From Tribonema minus (Eukaryota; Sar; Xanthophyceae; Tribonematales; Tribonemataceae), in NCBI GenBank assembly GCA_017506865.1, contig JAFCMP010000008.1:1-64000 (forward strand): DNA of 64,000 nucleotides, given 5' to 3'. Below the pieces are notes generated by a model. The model did not search any database. It saw only the letters and a program-made list of their open reading frames with translations, and had not been told where the DNA came from. Below, piece by piece: positions 10,051-19,700 of this stretch (positions are counted from its first letter, which is position 1; the number at the start of each line of letters is the position of its first letter). The position numbers and the translations under genes were made by a program.

Positions 10051-10460
10051 GGCACTATCACCACCTGCCAACGCGTGGCAGCGAGCAACACACACAGCAG
10101 TTACGCCTCGAAGCATTCATGCACAAGGCATCGAGCGTGTTGAAGTACAGGGGGCGACATGCAACCTTGAGGTGCGCCGCGTGGGCACTATCACCACCTG
10201 CCGACGCGTGGCAGCGAGCAACGCACGCAGCAGTTACGCCTCGAAGAATTCATGCACAAGGCATCGAGCGTGTTGAAGTACAGGGGGCGACATGCAAACT
10301 TGAGGTGCGCCGCGTGGGCACTATCACCACCTGCCGACACGTGGCAGCGAGCAACACACGCAGCAGTCATGACCACCTGGCGACGCGTGGCAGCGAGCAA
10401 CACGCACAGCAGACACGCCATCAGATAAACCACGCGGACAGCGCCAGAGCATTTGACGTA
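10051..10460 (+). repeat. 133-bp tandem array: acceptor-side echoes of the 10464 exon
   Basis: Units begin at about 10051, 10184 and 10317 (ggcactatcaccacctgcc). Each of the first two ends with a tacag|ggggcgacatgcaa block that is the same acceptor and first bases as the real exon at 10464. The copies are 85-95 percent alike, so recent. The third unit is partial and rearranged. Confidence 0.8.
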
Positions 10461-10463
10461 CAG

Positions 10464-10649
10464 GGGGCGACATGCGAACTTGAGGACAACAGCTGGAGCC
10501 TGGCGACCAGTACCAGGAAGCAGGCCGGAACCGTCAGGGAAGCCATGCGAAGTGGTGTGCTGCAGCCGACGCGCTTCATGTATGTACGGGGGAGAAAATG
10601 CAAACAGCAGCCGATCCCAGACGGCCCGCTTCCTCGTCTTGGAAGCTGA
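10464..10649 (+). CDS. 3'-terminal exon of an unidentified protein
   Basis: Starts after the TACAG acceptor (10459-10463) and runs 61 codons to TGA at 10647-10649. The product is basic and hydrophilic (GATCELEDNSWSLATSTRKQ, AMRSGVLQPTRFMYVRGRKC). The same acceptor and first codons are repeated twice upstream in the 133-bp array, as for other exons of this window, which supports the boundary. The reading frame continues open to 9978, so a longer exon is possible. Family unknown. It ends 26 bp before the minus-strand uS17 gene. Confidence 0.4.
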   Translation, partial: GATCELEDNSWSLATSTRKQAGTVREAMRSGVLQPTRFMYVRGRKCKQQPIPDGPLPRLGS

Positions 10650-10674
10650 GCTTGATGCTGGAGTTTGTTGCCAT

Positions 10675-11918
10675 TCAATGGGGAGCGCGCAAGACTTCAT
10701 CGTGCAACACCTTTGGATCAGCAGAGTTGGGCACCACGCGGTGTTGGCTGCGTCGTGATCGACCCCCAACACTATGTAATGTACGTACAATATGTGTGCA
10801 TATTCACAAGTATATATCGCAAGCATGCACGCTCGCTAGACGTCATTGTGCAGCACCATTGGGGCGACAGAGTTGGGTGCCACGCGGTGTTGGCTGCGTC
10901 GTGACCGACTCTCGATCCTGATACGTGTCGAACATATGTGTGCGTACTACGTACATGCATGTATGTTTGCATGCATGTCGGGCTGCGTGTAGAATATGTG
11001 TAAGCTTGCACACAGAAGTCTTTTTGACTACTGTGGATATGGTGGTACTATTTGACTCGTGGCCAATTGCTGCAGCAGCGGCGACCACGGTTATTGGTGG
11101 AAGGCACTTGCGGCTGACCATCCCTTGTCACCTAGAGCTCTACGACCTCTTGATTCAATTCCATGTGTACATTACATACATGCACGTATGTTGACATGCA
11201 CGTGTGGCTCACCCGGTCGCCGTCGTTGCAGATCTCGTGCTCGTCGTGCGCAAAGAACTTGCGGTGCATGATCCTCCTGTTGCCGTACTTTGGGACCACC
11301 TGCAGCAGAACGCACGCGCACGCAGACGACGTCAAGCGCTGGTGGGTACCGTGTTCAGGCCGCCCCTACGCTGCAAATATACCACGAGCGGTGGGATGAT
11401 TCCCCTGTTGTATGATCAAGAACAGTGCTGAGACCTAGGCTGGGGGTATGTGGGATGATTCCCCGACCATACATACATACCGCAGGCAGTGGGCCACACC
11501 TGCAACCGCCACTACGCACTGACGCTGACCACTCTGTTGCCGCCGTGAGCGGCCTGCATACAGACAGGTAAACGTGTTCAGCCATGCTGCATGTGTTACA
11601 CAACGCAAGTATACCGGCAACTTCAAGTTGAGGTAACGGTCATGTGCCAGCACCACCTTCGGCTTGCCGCTGCTTGCGTGGCACACTGGCACAGCGACCA
11701 ATGGATACACGAAGGTGACACTCACACCATACCTGCACGCGCTGGACTGATGAGCATCGCCATGCAATCGTCGCGTCGTCTCATGCATCAATGCGATCGT
11801 GTGCATGGTGGAAATGGCCTATCGCGGAGCATCACCACCCTCGACTGCGCCATACCTGCACGCGCTGGACTGATACGTTGATGGTCTTGGCCATCTTGGT
11901 GCTGACGACGACGCCGAT
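10675..11918 (-). CDS. bacterial-type ribosomal protein uS17 (organellar), partial model
   Basis: Two exons are clear. 11918-11856 encodes 21 residues (IGVVVSTKMAKTINVSVQRV), the N-terminal strand of uS17, where the family reads G-x-V-V-S-x-K-M-x-K-T. 11299-11213 encodes 29 residues (PKYGNRRIMHRKFFAHDE, then EICNDGD), matching the family's KYGK-x-x-R-x-x-K-x-x-AHDE-x-N-x-x-x-GD. Both are phase 0. uS17 binds 16S-type rRNA early in small-subunit assembly. The remaining C-terminal part is probably in one of two near-identical blocks at 10915-10838 and 10765-10675 (SRSRRSQHRV...), but the phase does not close cleanly. The start codon exon was not found upstream of 11918. Ochrophyte plastids usually encode their own rps17, so a mitochondrial role is likelier. 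Echo of the first exon's donor side lies at 11757-11715. Confidence 0.7.
10698..10915 (-). repeat. duplicated terminal block of the uS17 gene
   Basis: Copies at about 10698-10765 and 10842-10915, 145 bp apart, read on minus as cacgacgcagccaacaccgc followed by related codons. Differences between copies are mostly synonymous or conservative in the frame SRSRRSQHRV, suggesting that this frame was coding. Confidence 0.7.
11013..11165 (+). repeat. dispersed repeat family A, copy 1
   Basis: About 150 bp with the blocks ctgtggatatggtgg, actcgtggccaat, accacggttattgg and ccttgtcacctagagctcta. Other copies: 45140-45296 (inverted), 53930-54060 (inverted) and a fragment at 46848-46890. All lie in or next to introns. 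No tRNA-like boxes or protein domain are evident. Confidence 0.85.
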
Positions 11919-11929
11919 CTGCGCGGGGA

Positions 11930-12439
11930 AGGAGGAGCGTCACAGCAGATGTTCAGACTTGAGGTTGTGTCATCCAGCAAAGCACACAGCGCCAGATGCA
12001 GTCGCACCAGCAACAGTGGAGGACGTCGCGGGGCAGTCTGACTGCGGAGAGCGGTAGTGAGCGCACGAGCTAGCAGCAGCAAATCAGAGAAAAGAAAAGA
12101 AAAGAAGGAGACTTTGTCCAACTTCTTTTGTTGCGTTCCTGTCAAGCAAGAAGCAAAAGCAAAACCACAGTACCGGTGTCAGGAGCGTAAGTTTGCGGCC
12201 TGCAGCACTACAGACGCCGCCACTCCCACTGTCTCTAGACAAATTTACGGTTCGCATGCTTCAGATCATGTGAGGTAAGTCTAGGACAAAAGTCGTTGGA
12301 CGATACCCACGCTTGCAAGGGCGCCCGCACCTTTGGCAACACTGAACGTTGATCCAGAAGCTGTCTACACATCAAGGTTGCATCTTGAGGCCAGACATAA
12401 TCTCCAAGCTCCGCTGCAATCGCACATGTGCCTATTCTG
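11930..12439. other. 5' region of uS17 and unassigned sequence
   Basis: Should contain the first exon of uS17 on minus; none is convincing. A polypurine run (gaaaagaaaagaaaag) lies at 12088-12110. A strong donor GAG|GTAAGT at about 12271-12279 on + could belong to the + gene whose last exon may start at 12817. Confidence 0.3.
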
Positions 12440-12805
12440 AAAGGTAGCAGCCGTTTAGTGTGTGTGCTGAGGCACAGTCGCCCAGTGCGTGGTGTAAGCC
12501 TCGCCAAACGGCGCTGCCGACCGACGGCGCGAAGGACCGGTAGGCTACCGACCAACTGCTGTACTCGAGTGAAGCCGGCGTCGTCTAATGTGAAGCCACT
12601 GAGCTCAAGAGCACTCAATACTGGACATGCCTTGCAGCAAGGCCATTGTCGTTACGCATCCGACCAGGCAGTGTGGTGTGAGCCTCGCCGATGGTGCTGA
12701 CGCCCCCAGCGCGAAGGACCAGAACCTGGCCACTTTTGTACCCGGTTGAGTGGAAGCGGTGCCGTCAAGCCAACTCACTGAGCTCAAGAGCACTTAATGG
12801 TGAAC
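12440..12805 (-). pseudogene. duplicated leucine-rich-repeat remnant
   Basis: Two copies of about 190 bp read on minus. The left copy encodes LSALELSGFTLDDAGF followed by a leucine-spaced stretch ending LVGSLPVL, an RNI-type leucine-rich repeat; the right copy has the same start (LSALELS) but then a stop and frame changes. Probably a decayed LRR gene or an echo of one LRR exon. The same DNA on + contains a repeated TTGCAG|CAAGGCC acceptor belonging to the next entry, so the assignment to minus is tentative. Confidence 0.4.
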
Positions 12806-12816
12806 GCGTTTTGCAG

Positions 12817-12954
12817 CAAGGCCGCCTCGCTGCTCGTCAGACAGGGCAGCGCTACGCCCGCAAGGCGCTGTCCGCAGAGTGCGTCATGATCGACAACAGC
12901 ACCCACATCCAGCACTTTCCCACTCTGTCAGTGCCAGAAGGATTAATTGATTAA
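12817..12954 (+). CDS. candidate 3'-terminal exon, unidentified
   Basis: After a TTTTGCAG acceptor (ends 12816) a frame of 45 codons runs to TAA at 12952-12954 (RYARKALSAECVMIDNST, ending PEGLID). An acceptor with the same first bases is repeated at about 12630, as is usual for true exons here. Upstream exons are not identified and the family is unknown. Confidence 0.35.
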   Translation, partial: QGRLAARQTGQRYARKALSAECVMIDNSTHIQHFPTLSVPEGLID

Positions 12955-13225
12955 TCAAGTGCACCCTCCGTCCCCCCTGGACCTGAAAGTCGTGGAAGCC
13001 CCTGGACTTGAGAGTACACAAAATGACACTGATCCTTGCTCTTCATCACGAACTGATGAACACGGCAGCATGTAGAGCATGTACCCATGTACACGTGATT
13101 ATGGCCGCAATCGTCACAAAGCTTCAACTGTTGCAGGGCACTCACTAACGCTTGAGTTCAGGAAGTGTGCTTTGAAGGTAGACTCGAGAGCGAAACAGAG
13201 CCGAAAACACTGCTCTTGGTGGTGA

Positions 13226-13588
13226 TCACGATGTGGCAGTAATCCGAAGGCCTCCACTTGCCTTCATGCCATGTATTCGCTTCGGTAGCCACTTTTCGTC
13301 ATCCGAATCGTCTTCCAGAATTGGGTGTACGACACCGCGCCTGGGCTTTGGTTGCTCCTCCTGCTGCGACGTGGCCCCTGCGCCTGTGTCTCCCACTGCT
13401 TCGCTAGGGCTTTGGTGCTGCTCCTGCTGCTGCGATGCAACCCCTACGCCCGTGTCTACTGCCGGGGGTGCGCTGCAGCTCCTGGCGCTAATGCTGATGT
13501 GCCTCAGGCCAGCCACTGCAAGGCCGGTTGCACTGTGTGTGTAGGTGCATGAAGGCGGCAGTAAACGCCTCGCAGCGATCCTGAACAT
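13226..13588 (-). CDS. small protein with mitochondrial-like presequence, unknown function
   Basis: Single exon, 120 aa, from ATG at 13588. Residues 1-45 are Arg/Ser/Ala-rich without acids (MFRIAARRLLPPS, then LRHISISARSC), typical of a mitochondrial targeting peptide. The middle contains an internal near-duplication (DTGVGVASQQQEQ and DTGAGATSQQEEQ). The C-terminus (PRRGVVHPILEDDSDDEKWL, then PKRIHGMKASGGLRITATS) looks like the conserved part and may be a small matrix or ribosome-associated protein; I do not recognise the family. It is divergent from the NAD kinase, 146 bp away. Confidence 0.6.
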   Translation of the reverse strand: MFRIAARRLLPPSCTYTHSATGLAVAGLRHISISARSCSAPPAVDTGVGVASQQQEQHQSPSEAVGDTGAGATSQQEEQPKPRRGVVHPILEDDSDDEKWLPKRIHGMKASGGLRITATS

Positions 13589-13734
13589 TGAAGCAGCTGA
13601 AGTACCGCCGACGTGCACGCAAAAGGGGCCCTGCAAGCGCTTTCAAGCTAAAAAGTAGATGTAGGGACTTCAAGTGGTTGAAGTTGGTCGACTGTGAACT
13701 TTCAGTGGAAGTTTGCTGAGCCGATCACAGCGCG
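13589..13734. promoter_or_regulatory. divergent promoter, mitochondrial-type protein / NAD kinase
   Basis: 146 bp between the two ATGs. It contains an acttcaagtggttgaag block, one of the window's recurrent TTCAAGT elements. No TATA box seen. Confidence 0.5.
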
Positions 13735-16700
13735 ATGCCCCCAAGGGCTATGTCAGGACTACCCTGGCTGCGCTTCAGAAGCAGCGTAGCGGCATGTCTA
13801 GCCGTGGCAGCCGTCCTGCACCTGGCACTGCTCTCTGAACACACAGCTCTGGCCTTCGCAAATCCCAGTGCTGGAGTGCCTTCAGGGCTTTTGGACCACC
13901 AGGCGCACAGGCAACATCAGCAGACGCTGCACAGACGGAGAAGAGGATCGGCTACGCTTTTTGACGGCGACGCGGAGGGTGCTGTTGTGAGGGAGCCTGG
14001 CGGTGGGCGGGGGAGCAGCAGCGAAGCAGGTGAATTTGGTTGTCAAGTATGCATGCACAGGGAGCTTGCTAGGGGTAGCAGCTCAGGTCCATATTCATAA
14101 CCAGAAGATGAATTACATCTCATTATGTGGTATCATCGCTGGGTCTTAATGGAGGCATGTATCCTCACACCATCAGGTTACCATATCCGCTGGCGGTGCA
14201 TCGTGTTGCGCAGGGCCAAGTAGACGAGTAGAAAATACACCTGCTGTGTAGCTCGGCTTTGATCATCACGGCTCGCCGTAATTGTGCAGCACCTGCGGCA
14301 GCATGTCGCCATCAACCGTTCATGCCGATGCGTCGCAGTGTCACCAGAAGCCGCAGCGCGTCGTTGCACGTCCTGCAACTCTTGCCCGGTGGCAGCGCAG
14401 CGGCAGCCGTTGCAGTGCCAGCAGCAGAATGGCGCCAGCACCGCAGCAGCAGCGCCGCACACTGCTGGCAGGTGCCCTGTCGGCGGTTCTGCTTTTTTTA
14501 GACGGCTCGATTGCACGCGCCAGACCCCCCTGAAATGTGAGCGCACTGTCTGCAGTTGGCGCGCAGAGGGCTGCAGGCGCTTACGTGCATCAGCCGTCTT
14601 GCGCTTCGGGTTAGGTTTAGGGTTGAGGTTAGGTTAAGGTTAGGGTTAGGAGTTAGGTCCGCCGTGAGAGTAGATCCTGAGGCTGAGGGCTAGAATGAGG
14701 GTTAGGGTTAGGTCAGGCACTTGAGTGCATCAGGCGGTATCTTTCATGTCAGCCATGAGAGTAGATCCTGAGGCTGAGGCTTAAGGCTGGGGCTAGGGTT
14801 AGGGTCAGGTTTAGATCATCAGGGCCTGCTCCACACTTCACATGTACTTTGCACTGAGTACATGCCTGCCATCGAACAGCTCCCAGTCAGGAGAAACTGT
14901 TGAGTCGCCGCTGCCCTGTCTCATGGCCTACATGAGCCATGATGACTGTCTGTGAGCAGGTCAACCAGCCTCTAAAAACTTCAAGTTGAAGTTGATGCAG
15001 CGGCATCAACAGGCTGTGGCTCAGGGAGCTAGGTACTGTTCTCACCGTCAGACAACCATGACACACGCTCCATGGCTAGTTTTTCTCTAGTCTCGTCGAC
15101 TTTCTCACAGGCTGCACGCTGAAGGTTCGTAGAAAGCGGAGGTGGCAGCTCAGCAGACGCGCAGGCGTGAATGTGAACAACTTCAATACTTTCAGTGCGA
15201 CTGTTGCTACTGTGGCCTGTTGTAGGTTGAGGGCATGTCACCATGCCAGTGATTTTTTTTCTATTGACTCCAGCAGCCTCGCAGCCTGCATGCACTGCCA
15301 TGGGCGGTTCGTGCTGGAAACGATGATCCTGCTTCTAAATTGAACTTTCCATACTTTCGCTTGAGGGGCGGAAACGCCTTCCAAATTGTACTGGCCTGCG
15401 CCAACAATAAGCGATGATCTGCTTCCTGATTATGCTGGCCAGGGACAATAATCAGCGGCGTTGCAAATGGCATGCATCGAACGCTCCGCGGCGCCCTCCA
15501 TCCAGTTTTTTTGTGTTCAGCGCGGATTGCCTGAACACGAAGAAGAAATGAAGAAAGTGGCGGTTTCCACTCAAGAATTGGGTGCGCGAACTTCATGTTT
15601 CTTGGGCGCCGCACCTCACTAATATCAACATCAATGCACACTTCAAGTCTTCAACAATATATCACATGCAGCTGCAAGCAGCAGCGAGCGGGCTGTGCAC
15701 GCACCTCGCCAACACCGTTTGAACTTCGCACTATGAGTCATACTCCAACAATAAACCACAGGCGCCGCCACATGCGGCAACGAACGGGCTTCAGCCTGCT
15801 GCGCATGGTCATGTTGGGCAGGTACTGATGTTGCGCAAACAGCGCTCCACAGCGCTTTCTCAAGCGCATCAGTCCTCATGCCTCAAATTACGTGCCTTTG
15901 TGTACTTCACCATTGAAGTTGCAGGCGCCGCCGCCGCCGCGACGCCGCGCAAGCGGCAGCGCGCGGGCTTCAGCCTGCTGCGTGGGTTGATGTTGAGCAG
16001 GTTGCCCCCACTGTGCATTGGCAGGCGCATCCCTCACGCATGCCACTCGCTGCCCCCATTTCATACTTCAACGTTGAAGTTACAGATGCCACCGTGACGC
16101 CGCGTAAGCGCCAGCGCGCGGGCTTCAGCCTGCTGCGCTGCGACGCGTACCACTGCGAGCGCGAGAGCGTGCGCGAGGGCAAGATCTCCTTCACAAATCC
16201 CGCGACGAACCAGGTCATGCTCGTCTGGGAGGAGCGTCCGCGGCGTGTTCTGGTACTTCTCAAGGTGACCCTCCTTCAGCCTAGCAGTAAAAAAAAAAGT
16301 GTGCTGGTACTTCTCAAGGTGACTCTCCTCAGGCTCAAAAACGCATGCTGGTACTTCTCAAGGTGACTGTCCTTCAGGCTTAGCAGTAAAATACGCATCG
16401 GTGCTTCTCAAGGTGACTTCCTTCAGGCTTAGCAGAACATATGCTGGTGCTTCTCAAGTTGACTCTTCCTCGGGCTGAGCAGCAAATACCTAATCACACA
16501 ACCTGTAGCTCTGGCGCCACATTGCTAAAGGCAACGCTCCGCTTGCATGCTGATGCTTGTGCAGGTCACGCCCTATCAGGTCGTACGGTGGAAGACTCCC
16601 TCGCCCATCACCCTCGCCCTCAACGCTGTTCCTGAGCTTGTCGATGTGACGCTCTACATGTGTCATTGCTCCGCGTGCGCGGGTGGGCACGCTCCTTCTG

Positions 16701-19700
16701 TGTCCGCCAGGCTTATGCTAACCCTAACCCCAACGACTGGCCCTAGCCGTAACGGCAGCGTGTCGCATGACCGTGCAAGCGCAGCCCCCGCACGCGATGT
16801 GAATCTGCATCCGCCACGTATGCACTGCTGTGTGGAGCGCTGCAGCCGCTTGTGGGATCTGCTGAGACCTGCTGTACGCTGAGACCACGCTTCGTGCCAC
16901 CGACTTTTTGCAACGAGAGATGAAGTTGGAAGTAGGAGGGGTACCGCTGACAGCAGCGAAAACGCACTGCTCACATACCCTGCTTGTTTTCATCCCTATA
17001 CCTACCCCGCCACAGCCTGAAGACGAGCTGCTGCTAACGGCGGCGCGCGCCATCGACTTCCTGCAACGAGAGATGAAGTTGGAAGTTGTAGTGGAGGAGG
17101 GATACCTGGCGCCGCTGACGGAGACGCTGGCGGCGCTGCGCGCGAGCTACCACGAGACGCCCGGGGCGTCAGCGGGCGCGCCGCAGCTGCCGCTGGAGGT
17201 CTTTGTACCGCCACATATGTCCAGGTAACATTGTGTTGGGGTTGCAGTTTACTTCATTGTTGAGGCAAAGTCTTGAAGTTCAGTGATGTAGACGCTCGCG
17301 GCGCTGTGCGCGAGCTACCACGAGACGCCGGGGGCGTCAGTGGGCGCGCCGCAGCTGCCGCTGGAGGTTTACGTGCCGCCGCACATGTGCAGGTGTGACA
17401 TCGTGGTTCCACTGTATCAGCGTATGACGTGCATTCAACCAAAAATTGTACTCTAGAAGTACTGGAGTTATGGGGTCAGGCCTTGAAGTTCAGTGATATA
17501 GACGCGTGCGAGACGCCCGGCGCATCCGCTGGCGCGCCGCAGCTGCCGCTGGAGGTCTTTGTAACACCACACATGTCCAGGTAACATTGTGTTGGGGTTG
17601 CAGTTTACTTCATTGTTGAGGCAAAGTCTTGAAGTTCAGTGATGTAGACGCTCGCGGCGCTGCGCGCGAGCTATCACGGGACGCCGGGCGCGTCAGCGGG
17701 GGCGCCGCAGCTGCCGCTGGAGGTCTTCGTGCCGCCGCACATGTCCAGGTGCGACATCGTTCTTCTACAGGAATAGGGCATGACGTAAATTAAGCCAAGG
17801 GGGTCACCTCATACCTCAAGTTTGAGGCTTGAAGTTCTGAGACGCTCGCGACGCTGCGCGCGAGCTACCACAAGACGCCGGGGGCGTCTGCGGGCGCGCT
17901 GCAGTTGCCGCTGGAGGTCTTTGTGCCGCCGCACATGTCCAGGTGCGATATCGTTCTTCTACAGGAATAGGGCATGACGATTCAATTCAACCTCTTGTCA
18001 CCTTTGTACTTCAATTTTGAAGGTAAAGTCTTGAAGTTCAGTTACGTAGACGCTCGCGAGACGCCAGGGGCGTCAGTGGTAGCGCCACAGCTGCCGCTGG
18101 AGGTCTTTGTGCCGCCGCACATGTCCAGGGAAAGTTATGGTTACGTTTGCATTTCACTTCAACTTTGAGGCTTTGAAGGTCAGTGGCGTAGACGCTCGCG
18201 GTGCTGTGCGCGAGCTATCACGAGACGCCAGGCGCGTCCGCGGGGCGCCGCAGCTGCTGCTGGAGGTCTTCGTTCCGCCGCATATGTCCAGGTGTGACAT
18301 CATTCCTCCAGTGGAGTATAGCATGGCGTAAATTCAGCCAGAAATTGCACAGTACTTCAATTTTTAGGTCAAGTCTTGAAGTTCAGTGACTTGGACGCTT
18401 GCGAGACGCCCGGGGCGTCAGCGGGTGCGCCGCAGCTGCCGCTGGAAGTCTTCGTTCCGCCGCACATGTCCAGGTGCGAGAAGTATTATCAATGCAGATG
18501 TGATGAGGTGTCTGCGCAGTCAGCATACTTCAAGTGTGCTGTTCAGTGCTACATCAGCGTTGACTGCGGCCACGGAGCAGGGGGGCGCAGGGGGCACGCC
18601 CGTGGTCCGGAGTTGAGTCGGCGTGGGCCAACAGGAAGTTGACGCCCTTGTGCGCTTGTTTGTGCACTCTCTACCTTACACAGATCGCAGTTCAGGCTAC
18701 TCCGACTTCAATATCAACCCAGAATTGCTTCAACTTCAAAAGGCAGCCACGGACCCGGCGCAAGGGGCACCCCCGTGGTCCGCAGCCGGCCAGCCGCGGA
18801 CCAAGGGGAAGTGGACGACAGTGTGGATCAGTCGTGACGCTCTCTACTGTACACATGCGCATTTCAAACTACCAAATCTTCAAACATTGCTTAAACTTGA
18901 ACTTACTCAATTTCAACTTCAACCGCAGCCACGGACCGGGCGCAGGGGGCACCCCCGTGGTGCGGAGCCGACCGGGCGCAGATGAAGGAGAGGTTGACGA
19001 CAGCGTTGATCTGGTGGTGACACTCGGCGGTGACGGCCTCATGATGCACTCGAGCACCCTGTTCCGGCAGGCCGTGCCCCCTCACCTGTGCTTCAACCTC
19101 GGCAGCATGGGGTTCCTGACGCCCTTCGACCTACAGAGCCTTAAGGATGACGTGAGTGACAACAATCAGTTTCTCGTGTGGTGGGTATGTATGTATTTTG
19201 TGACCTACAGAGCCTCAAGGATGACGTAAGTGACATGAGGTTTTTCCTCTCTTCGCCCTTTCACGTGGCATGTAGCTACCGTATTCACCCGTGGATAGTC
19301 CCCCCCCCCTGCGGTAATCACCGCTTGCTCCCGGGTTTCAGATGCAATATCGCGGGGGGGGGGGGGGCTATCAACAGGCGAGTACGGTATGTATGTATGT
19401 GTGTGTGACGGTGGCAGGGCGCGCTTCTGGCGAGCGCATCGGAGCCTGCGCTTGCTCAACCTGGGCAGTGTTATACTTCGAAGTACATGGGAGAATGTGG
19501 GCCATTCATAGGTATACCTCAGCAGTACGCATGCATATATGTATGCTTCAAAGCATAGGTAGATGCTGGTGCTGTGAACTTTGGAGCCTGGTGAGCTGTG
19601 AAAACAAAGCAGTCGTCCGTCTCGCAGTTTGCGCGCCGCAGTAGCTGCTCTGTGCCTGAAGTGCGCTCTTAGTAAGCCAGCGCAGTTGCGTTTGAAGGCG

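Larger units (their letters stand above)
8910..10463 (+). other. poorly resolved + strand gene region
   Basis: An ATG at 9051 in the context ACCATGG opens 33 codons (MASAREATVAVVST...) head-to-head with the ankyrin gene. Long overlapping open frames to 9732 are rich in Ala/Ser/Pro; one ends VVIFPGATLELLSDDS at 9689, but frames would have to change around 9500 and no clear splice sites explain this. Repeats at 9757-9944 and 10051-10460 follow. I believe a + gene ends at 10649, but only its last exon is called. Confidence 0.3.

Noticed and set aside
10191-10826. Minus frame of 211 codons across the 133-bp array
   Set aside because: Repeats keep several frames open at once; it overlaps the + exon and the uS17 end and shows no domain.
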